Below are positions 57,771 to 64,000 of a DNA stretch of 64,000 nucleotides, piece after piece (positions within the stretch are counted from its first letter, which is position 1; each line of letters starts with the position of its first letter). Position numbers and translations under genes: made by a program. The stretch covers positions 62,001 to 126,000 of the forward strand of contig OY970120.1 in NCBI GenBank assembly GCA_963705885.1, in the 5' to 3' direction. Origin of the DNA: MFD01275-c22 sp963705885 (GTDB taxonomy: Bacteria > Actinomycetota > Actinomycetes > JACCUZ01). A model generated the notes under the pieces. The model did no database searches, was not told the DNA's origin, and was given only the letters and a program-made list of their open reading frames with translations.

Positions 57771-57992
57771 TCAGTCCACGGGGCGGCTCGGCGGCTCCTC
57801 GACCACGCGCTCCCGCGTGACGGGCTCCTCGACGACCCGCTCGCGCACGACGGGCTCCTCGACGACGCGGCGACGCCGGACGGGGCGCTCGACCACGGTC
57901 CGGCGGTAGACGCGCGCGGGACCGGCGCCCATCAGGCTCATGCCGATCACCAGCACGAGGATCACGGCGAGGATGATCAGGACGGCGGTCAT
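57771..57992 (-). CDS. Single-pass membrane protein with RxRVVEEP repeats
   Basis: 73 residues from ATG 57992. Residues 2-22 are a hydrophobic anchor (MTAVLIILAVILVLVIGMSLMG). After a basic stretch come three ten-residue repeats: RRRVVEEPVV, RERVVEEPVT and RERVVEEP, ending PSRPVD. The alternating charge suggests a stiff helix or a multivalent binding tail on the cytoplasmic side. The repeats are also visible in the DNA (30-bp units, about 57786-57880), so copy number could vary. I do not recognise the protein; loosely similar membrane peptides occur in related genomes. Confidence 0.65.
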   Translation of the reverse strand: MTAVLIILAVILVLVIGMSLMGAGPARVYRRTVVERPVRRRRVVEEPVVRERVVEEPVTRERVVEEPPSRPVD

Positions 57993-58022
57993 GTCGGTGC
58001 TCCCACTCCTAGGCTGAGTCCC

Positions 58023-58448
58023 GTGTTCCCTGGCTCGGCGCCACCGAAACGGCATGTCCCCTGTGTGGGTGCACTCGTGCACGACGACGACGGGCGGCTG
58101 CTCGTGGTGCGCCGGGCGCGCGAGCCCGGTGCGGGGCGCTGGTCGGTGCCCGGCGGGCGCGTGGAGGCCGGCGAGTCCGACCAGGAGGCCGTACGCCGTG
58201 AGGCACTGGAGGAGACCGGGCTGCACGTCACGGTCGGCCTCCGGGTGGGCACGGTGCAGCGTCCGGGGCCCGACGGCGTGGTCTACGACATCCGCGACTA
58301 CGCCTGCGCGCTGTCCGTCACGACGCCACCCGTCGCCGGCGACGACGCCGCGGAGGCCCGCTGGGCGAGCCGGGCCGAGCTGGCGGACCTCGACCTGGTC
58401 GACGGCCTGTGGGACGCCCTGCACGAGTGGGGCATGCTCCCGCACTGA
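58023..58448 (+). CDS. NUDIX hydrolase
   Basis: 141 residues from GTG 58023. The domain begins HVPCVGALVHDDDGRLLVVRRA, and the NUDIX box GGRVEAGES...RREALEETGL is intact near 45-67, giving the Glu residues that bind magnesium. VYDIRDYACAL and EARWASRAELADLDLVDG follow as usual. Similar proteins are MutT-like sanitising or ADP-ribose pyrophosphatases; the arginine in VRRAREPGAGRW does not decide. It diverges from the repeat-bearing membrane gene by 30 bases. Confidence 0.85.
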   Translation: MFPGSAPPKRHVPCVGALVHDDDGRLLVVRRAREPGAGRWSVPGGRVEAGESDQEAVRREALEETGLHVTVGLRVGTVQRPGPDGVVYDIRDYACALSVTTPPVAGDDAAEARWASRAELADLDLVDGLWDALHEWGMLPH

Positions 58449-58550
58449 CCGAGGTCCGATCCTCGCGCCTCCACGGACTGATCGGGCGGAGACCGTCAAG
58501 AGTTTGCCGTTCCGTCCCGACGAGGAGATGTGGCGACCTACCGTGCTGAC

Positions 58551-59003
58551 ATGCCCGCCCTCGCGCCGGTCCGGCTGCGGCTGACCTGGAGCCAGCGCCG
58601 GGCGTTCGTGCTCACCGTGCTCGGCTTCCAGGTGCTGGTCTGGGCGGACGCCTGGCTCAACGCCGGGCGTCTCGGCGGCAGCGGGCGGACCGCGCTGGCC
58701 GGGCTCGTGCTGCTCGCGATGGCGGCGGCCACCTGGTGGGTCGGGACCTCGGCCACCCGCCGTGGTCTGGTGGTGCACGCCGTGCCGACCATGGTCATCC
58801 CGTGGGACCAGGTGCAGGAGATCGAGGTCGCCCAGCAGCTGGGCATCAAGACGGTCGTGGTGCACCACGGGACCGGCGGTGCGCGCCGCACCCGGCTGGC
58901 CGCGCCGACCACCGGACCGCTCGGCCGCGACCTCGCGTTCCAGGACAAGGTCCAGGCGCTGCGCACCTACTGGGCGGCCCAGCGCGCAGGCCAGGCCGCC
59001 TGA
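58551..59003 (+). CDS. Membrane-anchored PH-like domain protein
   Basis: 150 residues. Two transmembrane helices (RAFVLTVLGFQVLVWADAWL and TALAGLVLLAMAAATWWV) are followed by a soluble part of about 80 residues. Its strand pattern, ATRRGLVVHAVPTMVIPWDQVQEIEVAQ, with IPWDQVQEI, is typical of bacterial PH (bPH) domains. Function is unknown. ATG 58551 is used; GTG 58530, with GAGGAG only two bases before it, would add seven residues. It is convergent with the MaoC gene, separated by a palindrome. Confidence 0.65.
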   Translation: MPALAPVRLRLTWSQRRAFVLTVLGFQVLVWADAWLNAGRLGGSGRTALAGLVLLAMAAATWWVGTSATRRGLVVHAVPTMVIPWDQVQEIEVAQQLGIKTVVVHHGTGGARRTRLAAPTTGPLGRDLAFQDKVQALRTYWAAQRAGQAA

Positions 59004-59127
59004 CCGAGGGGCCGGACGCCTCCAGCCCGCAACATCTCCCGTCGGGCCGCCTCCGCCGGGCCGACCGGCGGCCCGAGCGCGACGTCTGATGCCCGAGCAC
59101 GACGAATTCGGCGCGCTCGGGCAGCAG

Positions 59128-59147
59128 TGATCACGCGCGCGTGATCA
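59128..59147. repeat. Perfect 20-bp palindrome between convergent genes
   Basis: TGATCACGCGCGCGTGATCA at 59128-59147 is its own exact reverse complement. It lies in the 191-base gap between the PH-like membrane gene and the convergent MaoC gene, near a weaker dyad GCCCGAGC/GCTCGGGC (about 59092-59123). As a cruciform or RNA hairpin it may end both transcripts; as DNA it could be a repressor operator. Confidence 0.75.
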
Positions 59148-59194
59148 TTTGCGCGTGGGGTAGTCGGTCGAGCGGCGAAGGCCCGCCGGGAGCG

Positions 59195-59701
59195 TCAGCC
59201 CTCGACCGGCTCGGGGCGGCCGGGCTGCTCGCCGCCGCGGGCCTCGCCGTAGGACCGCTTGGGCACCATCACCTTGCGCCGGAACACGCACACGACGGTG
59301 CCGTCCTGGTTGTAGCCGCGGGTCTCGACGTGCACCACGCCGCGGTCGTCCTTCGAGCGGGACTCGGTCTTGTCCAGCACGGTCGTCTCGCCGTAGATCG
59401 TGTCGCCGTGGAAGGTCGGCTTCACGTGCCGGAGGGACTCGACCTCCAGGTTGGCGATGGCCTTGCCGCTGATGTCCGGCACCGACATGCCCAGCAGCAG
59501 CGAGTAGACGTAGTTGCCGACCACCACGTTGCGGCCGAACTCGGTGCTGCTCTCGGCGTAGTGCGCGTCCAGGTGCAGCGGGTGGTGGTTCATGGTGAGC
59601 AGGCAGAAGAGGTGGTCGTCGTACTCCGTGACCGTCTTGCCGGGCCAGTGCTTGTACGTCGCCCCGACCTCGAACTCCTCGTACGTCCGGCCGAACTGCA
59701 T
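59195..59701 (-). CDS. MaoC-family (R)-specific enoyl-CoA hydratase-like dehydratase
   Basis: 168 residues with a hot-dog fold. FGRTYEEFEVGATYKHWPGKTVTEYDDHLFCLLTMNHHPLHLDAHYA contains the catalytic Asp/His dyad in the hydratase-2 motif (D..F...T.N.HPLH.D). SVPDISGKAIANLEV and VKPTFHGDTIYGET follow. It hydrates trans-2-enoyl-CoA or, in actinobacteria, may act on mesaconyl-CoA or other branched intermediates. Its ATG at 59701 overlaps the stop of the stress-type gene upstream. No thiolase or reductase genes are adjacent, so pathway is open. Confidence 0.85.
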   Translation of the reverse strand: MQFGRTYEEFEVGATYKHWPGKTVTEYDDHLFCLLTMNHHPLHLDAHYAESSTEFGRNVVVGNYVYSLLLGMSVPDISGKAIANLEVESLRHVKPTFHGDTIYGETTVLDKTESRSKDDRGVVHVETRGYNQDGTVVCVFRRKVMVPKRSYGEARGGEQPGRPEPVEG

Positions 59702-60183
59702 CAGACCGTCCCGCCGGTGAGTCCGGCGAGGAGCTCACGGGCCCGGTCGGCCTCGGCCCACACGCAGCGCACCTCGTAGCTGCTCGCCACGATCTTGCTG
59801 CGCGACGTGAAGTCGCGCTTGCCGCCGCTGAACGCGTGACCGACGAAGCCGAAGATGGCACCGAACACGGCGCCGTACGCCACCGCGGCGAGGATGAGGC
59901 CGACCGTGTTCGTGCCGTCCTCGGCGAACAGCGACAGGACGATGCCGACGAAGAGGCCGAACCACGCGCCGCTGGCCGCCCCCGCCATGGCGGCGCGGCC
60001 GCGGGTGAGGCGGCCCAGGACGTTCTCGACCATGCGCAGGTCGGACCCGACGATGCTGACGTTCTGCACCGGGAACTGCTTGTCGGACAGGTAGTCCACG
60101 GCGCGCTGCGCCTCGGCATAGGTGTCGTAGGACCCGACGACCTGGCCGCGCGGGATGTCGGAGTACTGCTCGTGGGCTGACAT
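59701..60183 (-). CDS. General-stress-type membrane protein (YflT/GsP17M-like domain)
   Basis: 160 residues. The N-terminal half, GQVVGSYDTYAEAQRAVDYLSDKQFPVQNVSIVGSDLRMVE, matches the 17M general stress domain found in actinobacterial and Bacillus stress proteins. It is followed by two membrane helices with glycine zippers (AAMAGAASGAWFGLFVGIVLSL and VGLILAAVAYGAVFGAIFGFVGHAF). ATG 60183 is preferred over ATG 60192 because GGAAGG is nine bases before it. The stop overlaps the MaoC start. Role is probably envelope stress, inferred. Confidence 0.78.
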   Translation of the reverse strand: MSAHEQYSDIPRGQVVGSYDTYAEAQRAVDYLSDKQFPVQNVSIVGSDLRMVENVLGRLTRGRAAMAGAASGAWFGLFVGIVLSLFAEDGTNTVGLILAAVAYGAVFGAIFGFVGHAFSGGKRDFTSRSKIVASSYEVRCVWAEADRARELLAGLTGGTV

Positions 60184-60216
60184 GGCGCTCATCCTTCCGT
60201 ACCAGCCCCGGCGGTC

Positions 60217-61272
60217 TCACTCCCAGGTCGTCGGGATGCCGTGCGGGCTCGCGGATCCCAGGACGCGCTGGGCGCCTCCCGGCCACGTGCGCACCGTGAC
60301 GAGGAACTCGTGCGGGTGCCCCGGCGCCCGGCGCCGCGGCTCGAACGACGCGTGCGCGAAGCCCGCCGGGTCGCCGGCTGCCGCACCGAGCACATCGACC
60401 CGACGTCGTACGGCGTCCTGCTCGGCCGTCGGGAGGTACTGCCACATCACCGAGTGCCACACCACCGTGGTCGTGCCCTCGCGCAGCTCGAGCCGGTCGA
60501 GGAACTCGGCGGCGCCGGCCCGCTCGACCGTGGCCGGCACCTCTCGCGCCAGCTCGAGCGCACCGCGGAGCCGCTCGTGGCGCTCGCGCTGGTCGGGCCA
60601 GACGTAGGAGGTCAGCAGCAGCCGGCCCTCGGTCGTCGTCGGGTCGACCGGCGCGACATCGCACCCGGTGCGCTCCACGACGTCGACCCTGGCGTCCAGC
60701 GGCGGCGGCACCCCGCGCCAGGCGTCGCGCAGCACGACCGGCGAGGCACGCGGCCCGACCCACCGGCCGTCGGCCAGCCCGACGCGGAACCGGTCGGCCC
60801 GCAGGTTGAGCCCGGCGCTGGCACCGATCTCGACGAGCCGCACCGGGCCCGGCCGCCGGGCCACGACGTGGTGGAGCACGCCGACGAGGGCCGCGGACCT
60901 GCCGACCTCGTTGGTCTGCGGTGCGCGGTCGAGCCACCCGCGCAGCTCGTCGCGGTGCGACCCGAGGAGGGCGCGCAACGCGGGCCAGGCCGACGCGGGG
61001 TCCGCACTGCCCCCGACGGACGGGAACGCCGTGGCCAGCCCCGGAGCGCGACGCTCCAGCACGAGCCGGTGCACGCCGCCCATCAGCCGCAGACCCAGGG
61101 CACTCGGCCCGGGGTCCGCCTCGTGGCCGCTGAGCACGTCGGCGGCCGGGCCTGCCGCCTCGACGTCGTCGGCGACGCGCGACAGCAGCTCGGCGTAGAG
61201 CGGCGAGCCCAGTGTCGCGCAGGCCCCGGCCTGGTCGCGCAGGTGCGCGACCATCGCGGTGGCGTCGGTCAC
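60217..61272 (-). CDS. DUF2332 family protein
   Basis: 351 residues typical of DUF2332. The later part has RLVEIGASAGLNLRADRFRVG near 185, a SAM-binding-like glycine motif, and TTVVWHSVMWQYLPTAEQ near 280. Some relatives may be methyltransferases, but function is unestablished. GTG 61272 overlaps the stop of the TetR gene (GTGA), so the regulator and DUF2332 protein are co-translated. It is the second gene of the operon divergent from the cupin gene. Confidence 0.85.
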   Translation of the reverse strand: MTDATAMVAHLRDQAGACATLGSPLYAELLSRVADDVEAAGPAADVLSGHEADPGPSALGLRLMGGVHRLVLERRAPGLATAFPSVGGSADPASAWPALRALLGSHRDELRGWLDRAPQTNEVGRSAALVGVLHHVVARRPGPVRLVEIGASAGLNLRADRFRVGLADGRWVGPRASPVVLRDAWRGVPPPLDARVDVVERTGCDVAPVDPTTTEGRLLLTSYVWPDQRERHERLRGALELAREVPATVERAGAAEFLDRLELREGTTTVVWHSVMWQYLPTAEQDAVRRRVDVLGAAAGDPAGFAHASFEPRRRAPGHPHEFLVTVRTWPGGAQRVLGSASPHGIPTTWE

Positions 61273-61844
61273 CGGGCGGGCTCGCGCGCCGCGAGCACGG
61301 CCGCGGTCATCACGCGCGCCGCCTCGGCGTGGGACAGCCCGCCGTCGGCGCACAGCGACTGCCAGGTCGGGAGCCGCAGGGAGTGGGCCAGGGCCGCCCG
61401 CAGCCGGCGGGCGGCCCCTCCCCGAGCCGCGAACGGCCGGGCCAGGACGGCGACGCGGGCCGCCTCGTCCTCCGCGAGGAGCTGCCCCACGAACGCGGGC
61501 ATGGTCTCGACGTCGCGCAGGATCATGGCCATCATCGGTGCCGCCGTCAGCCACCAGTCGTAGGTCTGGCGCAGGGCCAGCTCCAGCCGCGCGACCGGGT
61601 CGGGCTCGTCGGCCCAGGCCTGCGGGTCGGGTGCGGGGTGGCCGGCCGACCAGTGGGCGGAGCAGGCGCTGACGAGAGCCTCGTCGTCGGGGAAGTGCCG
61701 GTAGACGGTGAGCCGCGTGACTCCGGCCTCCTCGGCGACCGCCGAGACCGTCGTCGCGGCCGGTCCGACCCGCTCGTGCAGCCGCACGGTCGCCTCGGTG
61801 ATGCGCCGGCGGGTCGCGTCGACCGCCTCGAGCCGAGCCCGCAT
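61269..61844 (-). CDS. TetR-family transcriptional regulator
   Basis: 191 residues. DATRRRITEATVRLHERVGPAATTVSAVAEEAGVTRLTVYRHFPDDEALVSAC is the helix-turn-helix (about 8-60), followed by a helical ligand domain with WWLTAAPMMAMILRDVETMPAFVGQLLAEDE. ATG 61844 is chosen over frame extensions rich in unconserved residues. It diverges from the cupin gene. ACTGTTCA repeats around that promoter are operator candidates for it. The ligand is unknown, although the cupin gene suggests a small aromatic or redox-active compound. Confidence 0.85.
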   Translation of the reverse strand: MRARLEAVDATRRRITEATVRLHERVGPAATTVSAVAEEAGVTRLTVYRHFPDDEALVSACSAHWSAGHPAPDPQAWADEPDPVARLELALRQTYDWWLTAAPMMAMILRDVETMPAFVGQLLAEDEAARVAVLARPFAARGGAARRLRAALAHSLRLPTWQSLCADGGLSHAEAARVMTAAVLAAREPAR

Positions 61845-61865
61845 CGTGTACCCGCGTGATTTCGA

Positions 61866-61943
61866 TGAACGCAACTGTTCAGTCAAAGTCTTGACACCTC
61901 CGCGCGGGTCGGCTAGACCTGATTGAGCATACACCACTGTTCA
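61866..61943 (+). promoter_or_regulatory. Cupin promoter with candidate TetR operators
   Basis: TTGACA at 61891-61896 and TAGACC at 61914-61919 are separated by 17 bases, a near-consensus promoter for the cupin gene. TGAACGCAACTGTTCA at 61866-61881 is an inverted repeat with a six-base spacer. ACTGTTCA recurs at 61936-61943 beyond the start site. Repeats on both sides of the promoter suggest repression by the divergently encoded TetR. Confidence 0.7.
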
Positions 61944-61967
61944 TCCAAATGAGTGAGGAGAGATCCG

Positions 61968-62516
61968 ATGTCTCTGTCGACGATCGAGACCCTCGAGGAC
62001 GCCGTCGCGATGGGCCGGAGCCTGCCGCTGACCGTCCTGCCCGCGCCGCACGGCCCTGACCGCGCCATGGCCGGCGGCATCGGCGTCGCGTTCCGCTTCG
62101 AGAGCGAGCACACCGGAGGCGCGCTGTCCGTCGTGGAGCACCCGTTCGCCCCGAGGACGCTCGTGCCCCCGCACGTCCACACCCGCGAGGACGAGTTCTC
62201 CATCGTCACGGCCGGCGCCATCGGCTTCCGGTCCGGCTCGGACGAGGTCGTCCTGGAAGCCGGCGGCTACATCGCCAAGCCGCGCGGCGAGCTGCACACG
62301 ATGTGGAACCCGACCGACGAGGAGGCCCGGATGATCGAGGTCATCTCCCCGGGCGGCTTCGAGGGCTTCTTCCACGACCTGGCCGACCTCGTCGCGTCGG
62401 GCCGCTTCGACCCCGCCGCGATGGAGCCGCTCGCCTCCGCGTACGGCCTGTTCTTCGACATGGCCTGGGTGCCGGAGCTCGTCGAGCGCTACGGGCTCAA
62501 CGCCCCGACGGAGTGA
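61968..62516 (+). CDS. Cupin-domain protein under TetR control
   Basis: 182 residues from ATG 61968, with GAGGAG seven bases upstream. Motif 1 reads VPPHVHTREDEFSIVTAGAIG (His, His, Glu near 73-80) and motif 2 GGYIAKPRGELHTMWN (His near 108). The tail MIEVISPGGFEGFFHDLADLV resembles the cupin at 25046-25546. An iron- or nickel-dependent dioxygenase is possible; relatives are called quercetin-dioxygenase-like. The gene has its own strong promoter flanked by operator-like repeats, pointing to induction by a specific compound. Confidence 0.83.
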   Translation: MSLSTIETLEDAVAMGRSLPLTVLPAPHGPDRAMAGGIGVAFRFESEHTGGALSVVEHPFAPRTLVPPHVHTREDEFSIVTAGAIGFRSGSDEVVLEAGGYIAKPRGELHTMWNPTDEEARMIEVISPGGFEGFFHDLADLVASGRFDPAAMEPLASAYGLFFDMAWVPELVERYGLNAPTE

Positions 62517-62532
62517 CACCTGGCTGCGGGGC

Positions 62533-62838
62533 TCAGCGTTCGCCGTCCCGCAGCCCCTCCCGGACGTACTGCCGGGTCTTGCGCTCCACGAGGTGGCGGC
62601 CGTCGACCAGGTAGGCGAGACCGTGGAACGCCAACGCCAGGCCCCACGCGCCGGTGACCCAGAACGCCCAGTCGACGCCGCCCCCGCCGACGACGTCGAG
62701 AGCCCAGAGGAACGTGTTGATGATGACGAACGTGCCGACGTGCCAGACCAGACCGGCCAGGTACTCGGCTCGTTCCCGGGCCCACCGCTCGGTCTCGGCC
62801 GCGGTGGTCTCCGGCGTGGGGGTCTCGGTTCCCGCCAT
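62533..62838 (-). CDS. 2TM-domain membrane protein
   Basis: 101 residues from ATG 62838 with GGGGAGGAGCC upstream. The N-terminal 25 residues are Thr/Glu-rich and soluble. Two helices follow, GLVWHVGTFVIINTFLWALDVV and AFWVTGAWGLALAFHGLAYLV, then a charged RHLVERKTRQYVREGL tail. This is the 2TM domain pattern (paired helices with conserved His), found alone or attached to histidine kinases. It is a solo copy here with unknown function. Confidence 0.75.
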   Translation of the reverse strand: MAGTETPTPETTAAETERWARERAEYLAGLVWHVGTFVIINTFLWALDVVGGGGVDWAFWVTGAWGLALAFHGLAYLVDGRHLVERKTRQYVREGLRDGER

Positions 62839-62976
62839 GGCTCCTCCCCGGTCGACCTGAGGCGATCGTCCACCCGAGGCAATGTGCACCGGCAGGGCTC
62901 TCGGTCCCGTCCCCACGGGCCGAGGGTCACAGGCCGCGCAGGGCCGGACGCGACGGCCGGCGGGCCGGCGCCGGGC

Positions 62977-64000
62977 TCAGCGGCGCAGCGCGTACTCCTC
63001 GAGCAGGCGTCGGCCGATGATCATCTTCTGGATGTCGGAGGTCCCCTCGCCGATGAGCAGCATCGGCGCCTCGCGGTAGAGCCGCTCGATCTCGTACTCC
63101 TTGGAGTACCCGTAGCCGCCGTGGATGCGGAAGGAGTCCTCGACGACCTCCTTGCAGTACTCGCTCGCGAGGTACTTGGCCATCCCCGCCTCGACGTCGT
63201 TGCGCTCTCCCGCGTCCTTCTTGCGCGCGGCCATGACCATCATCGAGTGCGCGGCCTCGACCTTGGTCGCCATCTCGGCCAGACGGAACATGACGGCCTG
63301 GTGCTGGGCGATCGGCTTGCCGAAGGTCTCGCGCTGCTGGGCGTAGGCGATGCCGAGCTCGAACGCGCGCTGGGCGACGCCGCAGCCGCGGGCGGCGACG
63401 TTGACGCGACCGACCTCGACCCCGTCCATCATCTGGTAGAAGCCCTTGCCGGTCTCGCCGCCGAGGACCCTCGTGGCCGGCACCCGGAGGCCGTCGAAGA
63501 CCGCCTCGGTCGAGTCGACGCCCTTGTAGCCCATCTTCTCGATCTTCCCCGGGATCGTGAGGCCGGGCGCGACCTCGCCGAAGCCCGGCTCCTTCTCCAC
63601 GAGGAACGTCGTCATGTTGCGGTAGGGGGTGTCGGCACCCTCGTCGGTCTTCACGAGGACGGCGAGCAGGTTCGACGACCCGCCGTTCGTGATCCACATC
63701 TTCTGTCCGGTCAGCACGAAGTCGTCACCGTCGCGCACGGCCCTTGTCGTGATGGCCGCGACGTCCGAGCCGAGCCCCGGCTCGGACATGGAGAACGACC
63801 CGCGCACCTCGCCGGTGGCCATCCGTGGCAGCAGCGCCTGCTTCTGCTCGTCGGTCCCGTGCTGCTGGAGCAGGTAGGCGACGATGAAGTGCGTGTTGAT
63901 GATGCCGCTCACGCTCATCCAGCCGCGGGCGATCTCCTCGACGACCAGGGCGTACGTCAGCAGGGACTCGCCCAGCCCGCCGTGCTCCTCGGGGATCATC
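62977..64000 (-). CDS. Acyl-CoA dehydrogenase, N-terminus beyond the window
   Basis: At least 340 residues; the reading frame is open to the edge of the window, so the true start lies outside. The flavin and substrate elements of the family are clear: EEHGGLGESLLTYALVVEEIARG, SMSEPGLGSDVAAITTRAV, KMWITNGGSSNLLAVLVK, GYGYSKEYEIERLYREAPML and GEGTSDIQKMIIGRRLLEEYALR at the end. The catalytic glutamate site in the family is near IERLYREAP. It oxidises acyl-CoA to trans-2-enoyl-CoA, passing electrons to ETF. Chain-length preference is not evident. Confidence 0.92.
   Translation of the reverse strand, partial: MIPEEHGGLGESLLTYALVVEEIARGWMSVSGIINTHFIVAYLLQQHGTDEQKQALLPRMATGEVRGSFSMSEPGLGSDVAAITTRAVRDGDDFVLTGQKMWITNGGSSNLLAVLVKTDEGADTPYRNMTTFLVEKEPGFGEVAPGLTIPGKIEKMGYKGVDSTEAVFDGLRVPATRVLGGETGKGFYQMMDGVEVGRVNVAARGCGVAQRAFELGIAYAQQRETFGKPIAQHQAVMFRLAEMATKVEAAHSMMVMAARKKDAGERNDVEAGMAKYLASEYCKEVVEDSFRIHGGYGYSKEYEIERLYREAPMLLIGEGTSDIQKMIIGRRLLEEYALRR

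Noticed and set aside
25046..62516. The two cupin genes as a recent duplication
   Set aside because: They share the tail motif but differ in most other positions and in neighbours, so they are distant paralogues only.

Overview
The window is a chromosomal segment of a very GC-rich Gram-positive bacterium of the class Actinomycetes. Evidence for this is G/C in almost every third codon position, many GTG starts, GTGA/ATGA stop-start overlaps, and lineage markers such as WhiB7, AdnA/AdnB, UvrD2, mycoredoxin, DUF3107 and MoeZ. Several genes follow the order I recall for Mycobacterium tuberculosis Rv3197-Rv3213c (ABC1 kinase, whiB7, uvrD2, mycoredoxin, nudC, adnB, adnA, moeZ, TetR, DUF3107, ferritin-like protein, rhlE, ParA). 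The genus cannot be fixed from the sequence alone. No rRNA, tRNA, CRISPR array, insertion sequence or prophage was seen.

Layout. 1-402 is gene-free and holds a cluster of DnaA-box-like sites. 0.4-8.1 kb carries an enoyl-CoA hydratase, a zinc-ribbon microprotein, an M20 peptidase, a ThiF-like protein with an ABC1 kinase, and a DUF1023-type alpha/beta hydrolase locus with two apparent single-base frameshifts. 8.2-24.2 kb is a DNA-repair and stress block: LigD-type polymerase, whiB7 with a long attenuator leader (promoter, 73-codon leader ORF, antiterminator candidate, intrinsic terminator), UvrD2, mycoredoxin, NudC, an M20 dipeptidase, a nuclease-fold protein and the AdnAB helicase-nuclease. 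24.2-33.3 kb holds enzymes of general metabolism, an M16 peptidase pair, an alkyltransferase-like protein and MoeZ. 33.3-44.3 kb is accessory metabolism: a PuuD-like amidohydrolase operon with an orphan methyltransferase, an AraC-DinB fusion regulator, an APC transporter, and a divergent cluster of glutamine-synthetase-like ligase, aldehyde dehydrogenase, SDR, ethanolamine-type permease and FadR-type regulator. I read that cluster as gamma-glutamylation-dependent use of ethanolamine or a related amine. 44.3-50 kb returns to conserved genes (TetR, DUF3107, ferritin-like protein, RhlE).

50-52.5 kb is the most intriguing part. An XRE-TPR regulator is translationally coupled to an EAL-domain protein. 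Divergent from them is a 43-codon gene for a pre-peptide with a signal sequence and a predicted 13-residue mature product ending in Cys-Cys. The shared intergenic region carries repeated CTTGACA-type boxes. This is the architecture expected of a peptide-pheromone system with a cyclic-di-GMP output. I know of no description of such a system, so it is the main candidate for a new one.

52.6-64 kb contains a zinc-ribbon/ParA pair, a RecB-like Fe-S nuclease, MarC, PHP and NUDIX proteins, a repeat-bearing membrane protein, a MaoC dehydratase, a stress-type membrane protein, a DUF2332-TetR operon divergent from a cupin gene under a clear promoter, and an acyl-CoA dehydrogenase cut by the right edge.
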